Shown in pieces: positions 13,899-24,950 of a DNA stretch of 64,000 nt. This stretch comes from Sipunculus nudus. Its lineage: Eukaryota > Annelida > Sipuncula > Golfingiida > Sipunculidae. The notes below the pieces were generated by a model. That model ran no database searches. It worked only from the letters and a program-made list of their open reading frames with translations, and had not been told where the DNA came from. Where the stretch lies: positions 21,287,839 through 21,351,838 of the forward strand of contig CM049316.1 in NCBI GenBank assembly GCA_026874595.1, in the 5' to 3' direction. The position numbers and the translations under genes were made by a program. How positions within the stretch are numbered: the stretch's first letter is position 1; each line of letters begins with the position of its first letter.

Positions 13899-14028
13899 GA
13901 CATGAATGATTGGAGAAAATTTGACTGATAGCGGTATATTGTTACATTAAAAACATTTATCTTTTATATTTACCATTAGCTGTATACAGTTTGTCTCATA
14001 GGCCCTCAGAAGCAAATGGAAATACTAC

Positions 14029-14133
14029 GGGGGGGGGGGGGGGATTGAGGTCAGTCTTATTTAGTTATGCCTGTTGCCAAGTTTCTGGTAACGAGTGAGC
14101 CATGTGATACCAATGGAGAAGGGGGGGGGGGGG
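14029..14133. repeat. Two long G homopolymers
   Basis: Runs of 15 G (14029-14043) and 13 G (14121-14133), both within the insertion at 13455-14870. Length may be unreliable because homopolymers are error-prone. Confidence 0.9.
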
Positions 14134-15157
14134 AGCTTAATTGCAACATATTATCAATAACAATTATGTACCATGCATAAAAAAATTACAATATATAAAA
14201 GCCATTTTTTTTCTGGCCTGTGCCATTGATTCGAATTAATTAGGTTTAAATGACATACTCTTGACGTTTTCAAATGTATAGGTACAAATGATTAAGTTAT
14301 ATTTGACAGAAATATATTACACCTTTTACACCCATCTCTATTAAGATATAATATTGCAGTTCTTTAATAAAGTAGAACCAGTGCTTGAAACATACCTCTA
14401 TCAAGAGAAGTGGCAGCAAGTGTCCCCCCTACTTTTGTTTATGGTAGAATTATTTTAATGAATGTTAAAGATAAAAGATATAATACACTGCAATGTATAT
14501 GTCTCTATTAACATATCAAAATAAATGGCTTTGTATATATATATACCGTCACGTGTCCACTTGAATATTTCACCAGTGTGACTCTGTGAGCCACATGGAG
14601 TGATCGACTACACGAGTGCCCGTATTTGTTTCATTTTGTTTAAAAGGCCAGCAGAAGAGCTCCAACCAGCGCAGGAGCAATGTGTAACACTTTTTAAAGG
14701 GTGCAATTTTCTATGGGAGGGCGTGCACTGAAAATGTTAATAGAAGGATTGGAACGTGACGTTCCCCCATTTCTGCCTTGCACATGTTTGGTCAAGGAAC
14801 TTTTTTTGCTAATGGTAACCTTTAACCCTGACTAGCATGCATTGCGGGTCGCGAGATGCTGAAATGGTCTGTTGTACAGGGTGCAGACTCATAGTAAAAA
14901 GGTCTATACGCGCACCGCTTTATCTGTTATTTGATTTGTAGACTCGGGGAAAAATATATGATCAGAGGCGTATGAGTCCAAAAAATTATGATTCAACGAA
15001 GTGCCAAAATGATTCTAAAATATATTCACCCGATGGGTACATGGTTGAATTCCCTTACTTCCGTCGTATCCTACTTTCAAAAAGCAATATAGGCAACGGG
15101 CAGATCATTATTATTACCTCGCTGTCGGACACCTTTAGCGAACAGCAAATATGCGTA

Positions 15158-17100
15158 GCATTTTATCACATGTAATTTCACCGGATTTCTCTGTTGGCCG
15201 CGATTTTCTGTATCCCTGCGCAAAGCTTAAATTGTTCTAGATACGTCTGTACACGGGACCGTGGTTCCACCATGGTAAACTGTCGGGCTCAGGGATATTC
15301 AAAATTTCTGTCAAGATAAGGTTACAAAGTTTATACTTTATACAAATTCCCCGAAAAAAAAGAATAGTTCATTTGTCAACTGTCGTCATTTAGAGGTATG
15401 AAACTTGCGGAGTTCCGGCATTTCTGCACAAAAAGAAGGGTCATATATGCGTCTCATCCCTTTACAAACCTTCCACCTCAGCAGCAACTCTCTTGGCTCG
15501 GACACCAAAGCACTGATGTCAAACATCTTCAAGCCCCCCATAAATTTAGAAACTTTAGATCTGTCTCGGAATTCCGAACTGGGAAATGATAAATATCAAA
15601 CTTTAACTTCTATGATGCTGTCCCTGACAAAGAACAGATTAAACACACTCCTGCTGACACACGTCTATTTGTCAAGTGTGTTTTCAGATAATTATTTCAC
15701 TTAAGAATTATAAAACTTTGTTAAGACACCTTCACTAAAAAAACTTGATATCAGCAGAAATAGAATGTCCTCCATTTGCTTTTGGTTTTACCCTAAATCT
15801 AGACGAACTTTATATGAGCGTCAACCACCTGTCATATTCTTCATTCCGGTTGGGTCTTCGACATCTTAAAGTTTGAGACATAAGTCAACAAGCACTGATG
15901 GATTTACAGGTCATACAGACAAAAAAAAAAGATTTCCAGGGGCAACAGATATGCCAATTTGAGTATGCCGAAATTTGGAACATCACTGAAAATATTAAGA
16001 AGGACATGTTTACAACAACATATCACTTTTCCATTCCATGGCCAATGAAATCGCAAATTTGGCATAATCAAACCCAACGTATATCTACGTATATTTATAT
16101 TTTCAGAATAAAAACGATCCACTATATATACACAGACCTCTCGGAAAAGAGACTGGTCGAGTACATGGGTTTAATAGAGTTTTGTAATCCAGCCTTTGAC
16201 ATCCAATTAAATTGATCTATAAACAGCATTAGAAATATTAACAATAAATTGTTTGGTACAAATTTACCTTTATCTTTAGAGGTAAATGGTGACATCTTCT
16301 TTTACTTTCCAAATCCAAATTTCATTAATCTCTCGTCAAACAAAATATTACACATTTCGCCAAATACTTTTAACGGCACAAAAGTATTGCATTAAGGACA
16401 CCTAAATTTGAGGAACAACCACTTGCATGATTTTCTATCTGGGCTTAATGTATTGAAATATCTGACATGTGTGGATCTGTCGAACAACAACATTCTATAC
16501 ATAAACCGACCTCTGCTATCACAATTAATGGTTATAATTACAAGATACAAGAAAGCAGGAAAGGAACTTTGCCTGGACTTTGCCGGCAAACGGTTGGAAT
16601 GTTCATGTCGGGCTTTTTATTTTTCTAACATGGCTATCCACATATCGACATAATCTCCCAAACATTGACACGGTTACTTGTTTACATAAGAAGGCAGATA
16701 CCTTTCTCTCAATCACAGATATCCTGCCCCATCTTGAAAAACAACGCATTAGAATCATAGTTTCGTCTGTGTGTTCATCACAGAGATTTTAAATTGGGTG
16801 ACCGATTGAAGAAAATATCCTTCGAAGCATTTCCACAAGTCGTTAAAACCATCATTGTGCTAAAAAAACATTTTATTCAAAGTGGTTGGTGTAAATTTGA
16901 AATGCATATGGCCTGGATCCACATGCTGTAACAGGGGGTAGATAAATGAATTGTTGCTTTGCTTGAAGAAGTTCAGATTACTGACATGCCACGCACTCTT
17001 GTGGCCATCTTGAGCCTCACACCTATCGCTTGTGATCTGGAAAGGATATAATAAACCATGTTCCTGCATTTTGGTCCCGACTACGGTCCGCTCTGGGTAA
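15158..17100 (+). pseudogene. Toll-like receptor pseudogene, copy B (TM and TIR box 1 deleted)
   Basis: Sister of the pseudogene at 7482. ATGCGTAGCATTTTATCACA at 15158 matches its start, but an insertion of about 4 nt after the eighth codon shifts the frame inside the signal peptide. LRR fragments follow in several frames (15405-15704, 15898-16215, 16408-16653), including an LRRCT-like segment near 16590-16700. Unlike copy A it keeps the second LRR block, but about 250 bp carrying the TM helix and TIR box 1 (FxYDAF) are missing near 16757, where the sequence jumps from the LRRCT end to the VCSSQRF segment of TIR box 2. The TIR tail keeps CKFEMHMAW and the shared stop-causing lesions. The inferred 5'UTR splice acceptor is TTTGATTTGTAG at 14930-14941. 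Confidence 0.92.
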
Positions 17101-17170
17101 AGCACATGAGCAATATAACTCAGTATATGAAACTTGATTCTTGTATTGGCTTTATGAGGATGTACGTTTA

Positions 17171-19547
17171 CCATTGCACATTGCTTCACGTCCTAATCTT
17201 AAAAATTGTATTTCTAAATCCTGTACATGAAGATGTAATTTTAAAGACACACACATGAGTCAAAGAATTACACTGATTTACACAATAATACATGACAACG
17301 TGATACCTTTACGTTCTGTGGATGATAAATTCTAAATGAGTCAATGTTTAAATGTGCAAAATCTTTTATGAAGCATATTTGATTCACCTCAGTTACATGA
17401 TTTTCTCAATGAAATATAGTAGCATATGCCAAGGTTTTGTTCTGACATGTGTACGTCTATTTACAGTATCGATTAAAACGCTGTGTACATGATAAGGTTT
17501 ACATGGATGGAACGGGGCTTTCATATTGAACCATACTTTTATTTCTCGCAGTGGTTCGCTAGTTGAATAGCTGATTGGTTAGACATTATAGATAGTGACA
17601 TCTGAACATATTCGGGCCATATTCAAACTCCACGGATGTACATTCCATTAAATTATACTAACAAAAGTATGATCGGATTGAATAAGTTCCAAAGAAGCAA
17701 GAATAAAAAATAGGCCGCACGTTAAAATATATTATGATGCTACACTATTTATGACTTAAGTATTGACACAAGTGGAAGGGAAAGTAAAAGGCATCTGCGT
17801 CCCCCGAAAAGAAAGTAATTGTAAGAGGAAGTATTACCCCACCTAACGTTTCTTTCTATTTGACTAAGAAAGATCTAAAACACTTCCGTCACAGACAAGT
17901 TTTATTTGTCTTTTATTCTGTTAACATATAATTAACAAAAATGTAAATAGTGGGTTGATAGTAGTTGTAAGAGGAAGTATTACTGCAATAAAAAGTCCAC
18001 CCCGTCTAGCGTTTCTTTCTATTTGACTTAGGTAGATCTAAAACACTTCCGTCACACACACGATTTGTCTTTTATGCTGTTAATTTATTACTCAAGATAA
18101 TGTAAATATTGGGTTATATCCAACGGCGAGGAAACATTTCTCAACTACCAACAACTTTCACCTTTTACCATTACAGTTGGATACACCGATGGACCACAAG
18201 GTCGACGAGATCAACGCTGCAGCTTAAAAGGTGATGAGTATTTACGTTTAATCTCACATCTGCACGTAAGTAACAGAACGGCTGTGTCTGAAGATGGTTT
18301 GCGCTTTGTAATTACGTGAGGACAGACCGGTTGTCGTGATGTTTATATTCGTAGGGGTTGTATAAGTTATTCCTTTAAAAACCGTCCACGTTAAAATAAT
18401 AAGTACCTTAGGTTTGACTTATGTTGTTCTGGGACTGGGACTGTTGAGGAGATTGATACATCTCAACTTTCTTAATAATATATTATTAATCCAAGAATAT
18501 TCAAACTTTACATGCAATGAGCTTTTGCTTAATATCTTTCGAACTGCGATATCAGCTCTCTGATTGACATTTATGTGTTACAGTTATTTGTAATGTACCA
18601 AATATATAGCTTAGAGGCATTGCCCATAGGACCCTGTCATCGTAATAGAAAATGCATAATTAAGATTAGAACCGTTTGGAAAGAGGTACCTGCAAAACTA
18701 TGTTCGGTCTCGCCATTGCATAATTAATATAGATTTCAAAGGAATTCCATAAGACGAGAGAAATCTTCCCCGAGTTTCAAATCAAATGAAGTCGAAATGA
18801 AAAACACAATTGACTAGATATATTCTTAATGTCACGTTTGGTGTTTAAATTGAATAACTGGAATCACAATGTAGATTATATAACTGCACTGCAACCACAT
18901 TCTATACATGTACATGCCTTTGGCCCCCAAAACTCAGTAAAAGGCGCTGGTTGAGTCAATAAATCAAACAAAATAAACTAAATATCTCTACAATAAGGAA
19001 ACTGTACAGTTTGTGCCCCATGGCCGGGCGAGTGTCTCATAAAAAAGAACCTGCATGTTGATGATCACCTGGTCACTATTATACAAAAAATGCATTAAAA
19101 ACACATTTACCATATAAGAGTGGCCAGTTAACGGTTGAATACATAAGCACAGAACTCCGCTAGCTATACCAGTTAAAATAGCATTTCACCTGTGTGTCTT
19201 AAAGAAGGTAATTATAATCGCTATTATTCCAATGTTTAATGACTTTTAATAAACACTAAAAAGCAAATCTAAAAAAAGTTTGTGAACAATCCGGGTTTTC
19301 ACTGATTTTTTTTACTAATGCATCCGCAACATCTTCATTTCCCTGTAGAGTGTTAGCCTTTTTATTATTGTTGGAAGTTTCAACATAAAAAAAATCCATA
19401 TGCCTTTTCACCATTTAATTACTAGTATATTTGCATTGATCACACATCATGGCTGCAGACATGATGATTTAATAGCACTGACCAAACATATATGTTTTAA
19501 ATGAAGTTTTAGGACCTCCCTGACAAAATTATTAAATCTTTAATATG
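17171..19547. other. Upstream region of the intact TLR
   Basis: No coding region recognised. It contains the 146-bp tandem repeat at 17816-18110. A short segment at 18178-18232 is bracketed by an acceptor-like ATTACAG and a weak donor-like AAAAGGTGATG, so it could be a 5'UTR exon, but the support is thin. A stretch near 19478-19515 weakly resembles 3034-3070 of the first TLR locus. Confidence 0.35.
17816..18110. repeat. Two-copy tandem repeat, 146-bp unit
   Basis: TGTAAGAGGAAGTATTAC occurs at 17820 and 17966, followed in both copies by GTTTCTTTCTATTTGACT, GATCTAAAACACTTCCGTCA and a GTAAATA-TGGGTT end. It is a diverged tandem duplication upstream of the intact TLR. Confidence 0.8.
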
Positions 19548-19565
19548 TTTGCTTTCTTTTCGCAG
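19548..19565 (+). other. Probable 3' splice site of the 5'UTR intron, intact TLR
   Basis: TTTGCTTTCTTTTCGCAG is a strong polypyrimidine tract plus AG. The downstream AGAGGGTCACG resembles the sequence after the equivalent acceptor of the locus at 62214 (AGGGAGCCACG), supporting a conserved exon boundary. Confidence 0.6.
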
Positions 19566-19692
19566 AGAGGGTCACGTATAACCGGAAGATAACAAAAAAA
19601 AGAGGTTGGATATCACTTTGATACCGACACACAGGCAGGTTGTACTATTCCCTCATCGTCATATAAAAAGGAAATATAAACAACAAGTAAAC

Positions 19693-22050
19693 ATGTGGCA
19701 CATTGTATTGACCACCCAATTCATATTAATCGTGGGTGTTACATTTTGTATGGCAGGTGATGGCTTTAATTGCTCCACATGTTTTTGCAAACGCTATAGT
19801 GGTTCCATCATCGTGGACTGTAGGGACAGAAGTTTGAGTGATATACCGGACGTCTGCCAAGAAAATGTGACGGAATTTATACTATCTGAAAACCAGATAT
19901 CCAGGATTAAAAATGGATCATTTAACAAGTGCTGTCGTTTAGAGGTACTGAACTTGCGAAGATCCGGCATCAATGTTTTGGAAGAAGGATCATTTGAGGG
20001 CCTCACTCGTTTACGTTCGTTGGACCTCAGTCGAAATTTACTAGGTTCAGACACCAGTAATCTGATGTCTAACGTCTTCAAACCACTCAAAAATTTAATA
20101 TCTTTAGACATGTCTTACAACACTAAACTGGGATTTAAAAAATATCGGACTTTAATTTCTTTGATGCTCTCCCTGCCAAAAGAAAGATTAAGCACCCTTC
20201 TGTTGACACATGTTTCATGGTCCCCTGTGTTTTCAGATAATGATCTCACTGAAGAATTACTAGAATCTATTAAGACACCCTCACTAAAGAAACTTGATCT
20301 CGGCATAAATCGAATTTTTTACATCCATGGCTTTCTCAAACATTACACGCCAAACCTACAAGAACTGTATCTGAACGGAAACCATCTCTCTTTATATTCA
20401 TTCGTTTTGGGTCTTAACCATCTTAGAATTTTAGACATAAGCTCTCAATCAGTAGATGCCATCAGAAATCGGAGAAAAAATTCGTCTGAGGATATAGTTC
20501 TTTCATGGAAAAGTGTCTCGACCCTATCCTCAAACCAGCGGATTTGTCATTTTGAGTATGACAGAATTTGGAAAAACATTGCCACTATTGATGAAGAAAA
20601 CATGACTGAAGAATTACATTTTCCCATTCCCTGGCCAAATAATCTAACAATCATGAGAGCTTCTGATGTCGCTAACTTTGGCATAATAGAGCGTAGTGTA
20701 CATATATATTTGCAAAATGATAAAAGCCCACCATATTCGTACATAGACCTTTCGGAAAACAAATTGGTTGAATTCATGGGCAAAATAGAAATTTGCAACC
20801 CAGCCTCTGGCATTCACCTTAATTTTTCGAATAACAAAATCCGAAATATTCCAAAACAAATGTTTGGCAGGAAGGCTACTTCAGCCATTACTTCCTTCGA
20901 ATTGGGAAACAATAATCTCGGAGGGAAGATAGCGGAAAACGGTTGTCCTTTGTCCTATTTTCCCAATCTGAAGTTTATTGATCTTACTTCAAATAACATA
21001 TTTCATATTTCGCCAACTGCTTTCAACAGCACAGGGGAGCTAAATTTAGAAAGCCTGATCCTGAGGAACAATTACTTGCTTGACATTAAATCTGGTATGA
21101 ACACGTTGAAGAATCTTACAAGTTTGGATCTTGCAAACAACCGAATTCAGTACCTGAAATCGGATGTGTTATCTGCATTAACTGTTTTAATTGAACGGGC
21201 CGAAAGAGCGGGGAAGCATTTTAGTCTATATTTGAGTGGTAATCCTTTGGAATGTTCATGCCAGAGTTTACATTTTTTAATATGGTTGTTCACGTTTCGA
21301 CGTAATCTCCCAAACATTGACACAGTATCTTGTTTTATTCAAGGAAAGCAGATGCCTTTATCGAGTTTGCATACATACATTTTGCCTCATCTTGAAAGAC
21401 ATTGCGTGAGTACACAATGGCTGTACATTATAGCAGGTATTCTTGTTTGCCTGGCTCTTTGCTTGACAGTATCTGTGATTGCATATCGTCACCGATGGGA
21501 CATGAAATATTTCTGCATTCGTCTGAAGATCCGACGTGAGCTCTACGCCGAATTATTAGAAGAAGACGCTGCTTTTCAGTATGATGCCTTCGTGGCCTAC
21601 AACGAGAACGATTTACCTTGGGTCGACCATCACCTTATTCCAAACCTTGAAGAAGGGGAGACCCCCTTTCGGCTGTGCGTTCATCATAGAGATTTTGAAA
21701 TCGGGTGGCCGATTGAAGATAACATCCTTCGAAGTGTATCTATCAGTCGCAAAACAATCGTTGTGTTATCACGACATTTTCTTCGCAGTGGTTGGTGTAA
21801 ATTTGAAATGCACATGGCCCGGATCCACATGATGGAAAGGGGTGTAGACAAAATAATTGTTGTTATGCTCGAGAAAATACCCATCTCTGACATGCCGCGA
21901 ACTATGGTTGCTATCATGAGGCGTCACACCTATCTCGTGTGGCCTGGGGAAGATATGATTGACAATGTCCCTGTATTTTGGTCACGTCTACGATCTGCTG
22001 TAGGTCAGGCACAGGGAACTATTTACCCGGTGCATGGGCTTGATCATTAA
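19693..22050 (+). CDS. Toll-like receptor, intact, 785 aa
   Basis: Type I membrane pattern-recognition receptor. The ATG at 19693 is chosen because it directly begins a hydrophobic signal peptide (MWHIVLTTQFILIVGVTFC); the open frame extends upstream without an ATG. An LRRNT (CSTCFCKR to DVCQENV) is followed by a first LRR block to about residue 250, an irregular segment of about 100 residues with few LRR motifs (250-348), a second LRR block, and an LRRCT with NPLECSC near residue 517. The TM helix spans about 576-600, with YRHRW just inside. The TIR domain (about 628-770) has box 1 YDAFVAY, box 2 LCVHHRDFEIG and box 3 FWSRLR. The single cysteine cluster resembles vertebrate-type TLRs rather than Drosophila Toll. 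The BB-loop position that is proline in most vertebrate TLRs is isoleucine here. Ligand is unknown; signalling through a MyD88-type adaptor is inferred from the family. Confidence 0.96.
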   Translation: MWHIVLTTQFILIVGVTFCMAGDGFNCSTCFCKRYSGSIIVDCRDRSLSDIPDVCQENVTEFILSENQISRIKNGSFNKCCRLEVLNLRRSGINVLEEGSFEGLTRLRSLDLSRNLLGSDTSNLMSNVFKPLKNLISLDMSYNTKLGFKKYRTLISLMLSLPKERLSTLLLTHVSWSPVFSDNDLTEELLESIKTPSLKKLDLGINRIFYIHGFLKHYTPNLQELYLNGNHLSLYSFVLGLNHLRILDISSQSVDAIRNRRKNSSEDIVLSWKSVSTLSSNQRICHFEYDRIWKNIATIDEENMTEELHFPIPWPNNLTIMRASDVANFGIIERSVHIYLQNDKSPPYSYIDLSENKLVEFMGKIEICNPASGIHLNFSNNKIRNIPKQMFGRKATSAITSFELGNNNLGGKIAENGCPLSYFPNLKFIDLTSNNIFHISPTAFNSTGELNLESLILRNNYLLDIKSGMNTLKNLTSLDLANNRIQYLKSDVLSALTVLIERAERAGKHFSLYLSGNPLECSCQSLHFLIWLFTFRRNLPNIDTVSCFIQGKQMPLSSLHTYILPHLERHCVSTQWLYIIAGILVCLALCLTVSVIAYRHRWDMKYFCIRLKIRRELYAELLEEDAAFQYDAFVAYNENDLPWVDHHLIPNLEEGETPFRLCVHHRDFEIGWPIEDNILRSVSISRKTIVVLSRHFLRSGWCKFEMHMARIHMMERGVDKIIVVMLEKIPISDMPRTMVAIMRRHTYLVWPGEDMIDNVPVFWSRLRSAVGQAQGTIYPVHGLDH

Positions 22051-24630
22051 ATTGACTTAATTACGCCGTAAACCTACTTGTTTGACCATCCAGTCAAAGC
22101 ACAATCCCATTTTGCTTTTGATAATTATTAACCTGAAGATCGACAACATCTACATACTGATAACATTATATTAGGTCAATATTTAATCTACAATAACGTC
22201 GAAATACACGTGTCTTTCAACGTTTTGCTGTATTAACATCCTTTTCATTTCGCCACGCACATTAACTGACCAACTTTTTGATGCAATGTTATGCAAATAA
22301 TATCCTTGTGTACATGGTTCCAAAATGCTTCGATAGATGTCACTGGGTATAACATTTTGATGCTGAGGGTTGCGCGTAGCCGAACAATTAATATATATTT
22401 TGTGTAACTATATGCATACAGATTTATTTGTATTTTTATATGGTAACATCAGTAGCATTAGAAATTGTGTATAGCACTTGGTTGTATAAGTTTAATATGG
22501 CTGTTTACTATAGCTTTATAACCGCCTTATTGATTTTCCGCCTTCAGCCATGTGTGATAGTCTCTAGATACAAGCACTGCTCAGTCTACCAATCTGCATG
22601 TAAAACTCTTGTGTTCTACGTATTTAAAAAATTCACTTTAATGTAACTAAATATCTGTATCTGTTCATTCCTCAGAAGACAAAAACAAGAAGTGTTAAGT
22701 CGGAATCAACCAATAACGTCATCAACACTGCTATTTGATGAAAAGGGCTAAACCTTTAATGTACATAACATGATTTTTTTACATTATAGGTTCAAGTTGT
22801 TAAAACTCCAAAATATGGCGAAAGGTCCTTCCATAATACTAGACAATAATTATGACATTCCCTGCCATGTACGACAAAGAGGCAGATTCTATGAATTCTT
22901 TAGAAAGGCGACTGAAACGTGTTTCTTTCACAATTATTTTAAACCATCATTAAATTTAAAGTTTGAAGTCGTGCAGCATTTTGCATTAGCTTTTGCTTTG
23001 ACATGTACATTTCAGTTTTTTAATTGGGACACGCATAGTATGATCCAATCTTTACCACATTGGTTTTTGTAATAGCTAATTTAGTAAGTACGTAACATAG
23101 TTGTTTTAAGGGTATATTTTAACGTGCAGTTGAGGTATAAATTGCACCTTCAATTACATGTGAGCCTCTTGACTATTGCACTGTATTTGCTGCACTATTG
23201 CCTTAATATTTATCAGTATATGGACTAGTGTATGTGTTTAAAATAAGATGGACTTAAATATACAGTAAATTTTCCGATATTAATTAAAATTCAATAAAAA
23301 GAAAAATATGTAGTGTACTTGACTTCTTCGAAATTCGCGTGAACGGTACACGTAATATTAATAACTACACTGATACACTTAAATAATAATATCATAAGAC
23401 AACAAAAATGAGCCGTATTAATTATTATGATTGGAGCTGTTCAGCTAGGATTAAACTGCATTATACGATACTTTTTAGGAGACTAATACCGGATAATTGG
23501 CCTAAATTCAAAGATTCTCATAAAAACGTATAACATTCTTTTAATAAGAAATGCACATAACATTGCATGTAGACAAGGACGGATTAGTTAACTAGAATGT
23601 GCATCATAAAGGATATATGCCTCCGACAGGGGAGCACAAGTGAACACACTTTACATCGTCACTGTGAGGCGTTGGGCTTTTGAGCGTTACGTGATAATCG
23701 ACGTTGGGTGCATGTACTTATTTTTTGTGCCCATATTCCAAAGTCACTTGTGCATTAATGATAACCGAAATGTCCTGATAATTTCGTGAGATTCTGTTCA
23801 TGATTGCGCGAGTTATAATGTGACAAAACATGGAACCACGCATAAACACAACATACACCAAAACACGAACCTCTCACGATCCCAAATGAACGCAAACCCT
23901 CCTGGCGGAGGCAATTTTGAAAAAAAAGGTTAATGTACGAATGTGATTGTATAAACAACAATGACTAGATTTTGCATCTCCCATAAAACCAAAATATATG
24001 CGATACACAATTTGACTGAGTATGGCACGTGGCGCTCCGTTATAGTAAAACTTTATAGCAGATTCATCATTCATCATACCCAAATAGGCCATGTTTTTAA
24101 TAACAGTAACCCCAGAATGATGCAGATCCCAATCCCATTAAATTAATGCTTATATTTGATATCCGAGAAACATATGTCCGAAAATGAAATTAAAAAACAC
24201 CCTGGTCGTCCTACTGCTATTTTTGACAAGCCGGCACACACACAACACACACAATGTTTGACTTTCTAACAATATCCACATGTAACAGGTTTCATGTATC
24301 CAGCTGCCCTCACTGTCCGGTTGCTAACCTTCAGCAGGCAGCTAAGACATCCCTGTTACCGTTCCATATAACTCACTTAAAATTCATACCAGAGGCTCAC
24401 TTGTCAAAACATGCGTTGTGTGTTACTGCGGACCATGCCAGCGCCTGTCACTTAGTGATGCCCCATCCCTATAGGATATGCTACCACAGATTTGTCACCA
24501 TATATTGCCAAACGCCAGAGCCAATAGTTGGTCCAACAGAAAGTCTGTTTAGTTAATGAATCCACAATAACAAGGTAATAAAATAACATATTTCTATTAT
24601 GATTGTATGTAACAAAAACATTTTTCATAC
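22051..24630. other. Intergenic region 3' of the intact TLR
   Basis: No gene recognised. There is no AATAAA within 600 bp of the TLR stop; the first clear one is near 23294, so the 3'UTR may be long or use a variant signal. A 100-codon ATG frame at 24254-24556 follows a CA-rich tract and resembles nothing I know; it is probably chance. Confidence 0.4.
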
Positions 24631-24950
24631 TGGAATGTCTTCAAATTGTTTTTAGATACATAATATTCTGTCAAAGGTTTCTGTAGAGAAAATCCCTTCA
24701 AAAAGACATACATGTACTTGCACAGATCGTGGCTAGCCAGATAGATCACTTCAGTTTATTCGGTACACTTTTACTTCTATACATTCACCAAGTGAATGTA
24801 TAGAAGTAAAAGTGTACCGAATAAACTGAAGTGATCTATCTGGCTAGCCACGATCTGTGCAAGTACATGTATGTCTTTTTGAAGGGATTTTCTCTACAGA
24901 AACCTTTGACAGAATATTATGTATCTAAAAACAATTTGAAAGACATTCCA
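24631..24950. repeat. 320-bp near-perfect palindrome (fold-back element)
   Basis: The left arm 24631-24788 and right arm 24792-24950 are inverted copies separated by a 3-nt loop (CAA at 24789-24791). By eye they differ by one inserted base near the outer end (TTGAAAGACATTCCA on the right against TTGAAGACATTCCA in the left-arm complement). The outer ends are TGGAATGTC and GACATTCCA. A TA dinucleotide lies one base outside each end, compatible with a TA target duplication but too short to prove it. It may be a fold-back transposon, a MITE, or an inverted-repeat assembly artefact. Confidence 0.95.

Larger units (their letters stand above)
13455..14870. mobile_element. Non-autonomous DNA transposon-like insertion with terminal inverted repeats
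   Basis: The element is defined by comparison with the unoccupied site at about 7235 in copy A of the duplication. It starts AGACCATTTCGGCAT and ends ATGCTGAAATGGTCT, a 15-bp terminal inverted repeat with one mismatch and imperfect pairing further in. It is 1416 bp long. The target-site duplication is at most 1-3 bp and cannot be fixed, because the flank reads TTTTTAAT on the left and GTTGTACAGGG on the right against TTTTTAATTGTACAGGG in the empty site. The interior holds a (TA)18 tract, two long G runs and no transposase, so any movement would need an enzyme supplied elsewhere. Confidence 0.75.
10570..17170 (+). repeat. Segmental duplication, copy B
   Basis: Second copy of 4560-9185, in the same orientation. 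Private differences include about 90 bp extra near 10707-10797, about 190 bp extra near 12003-12190, and the 1416-bp transposon-like insertion at 13455-14870. It ends just after GAGGATGTACGTTTA, where both copies diverge. Apart from the TLR pseudogene at its 3' end it contains no gene that I can support. Confidence 0.85.

Noticed and set aside
19478-19515. Short match to the first TLR locus near 3034-3070
   Set aside because: Too short and AT-rich to distinguish from chance; noted only as possible relic sequence.
19606-19692. In-frame extension upstream of the intact TLR, starting at a TTG
   Set aside because: It would bury the signal peptide behind 29 charged residues, and the ATG at 19693 is a normal eukaryotic start.
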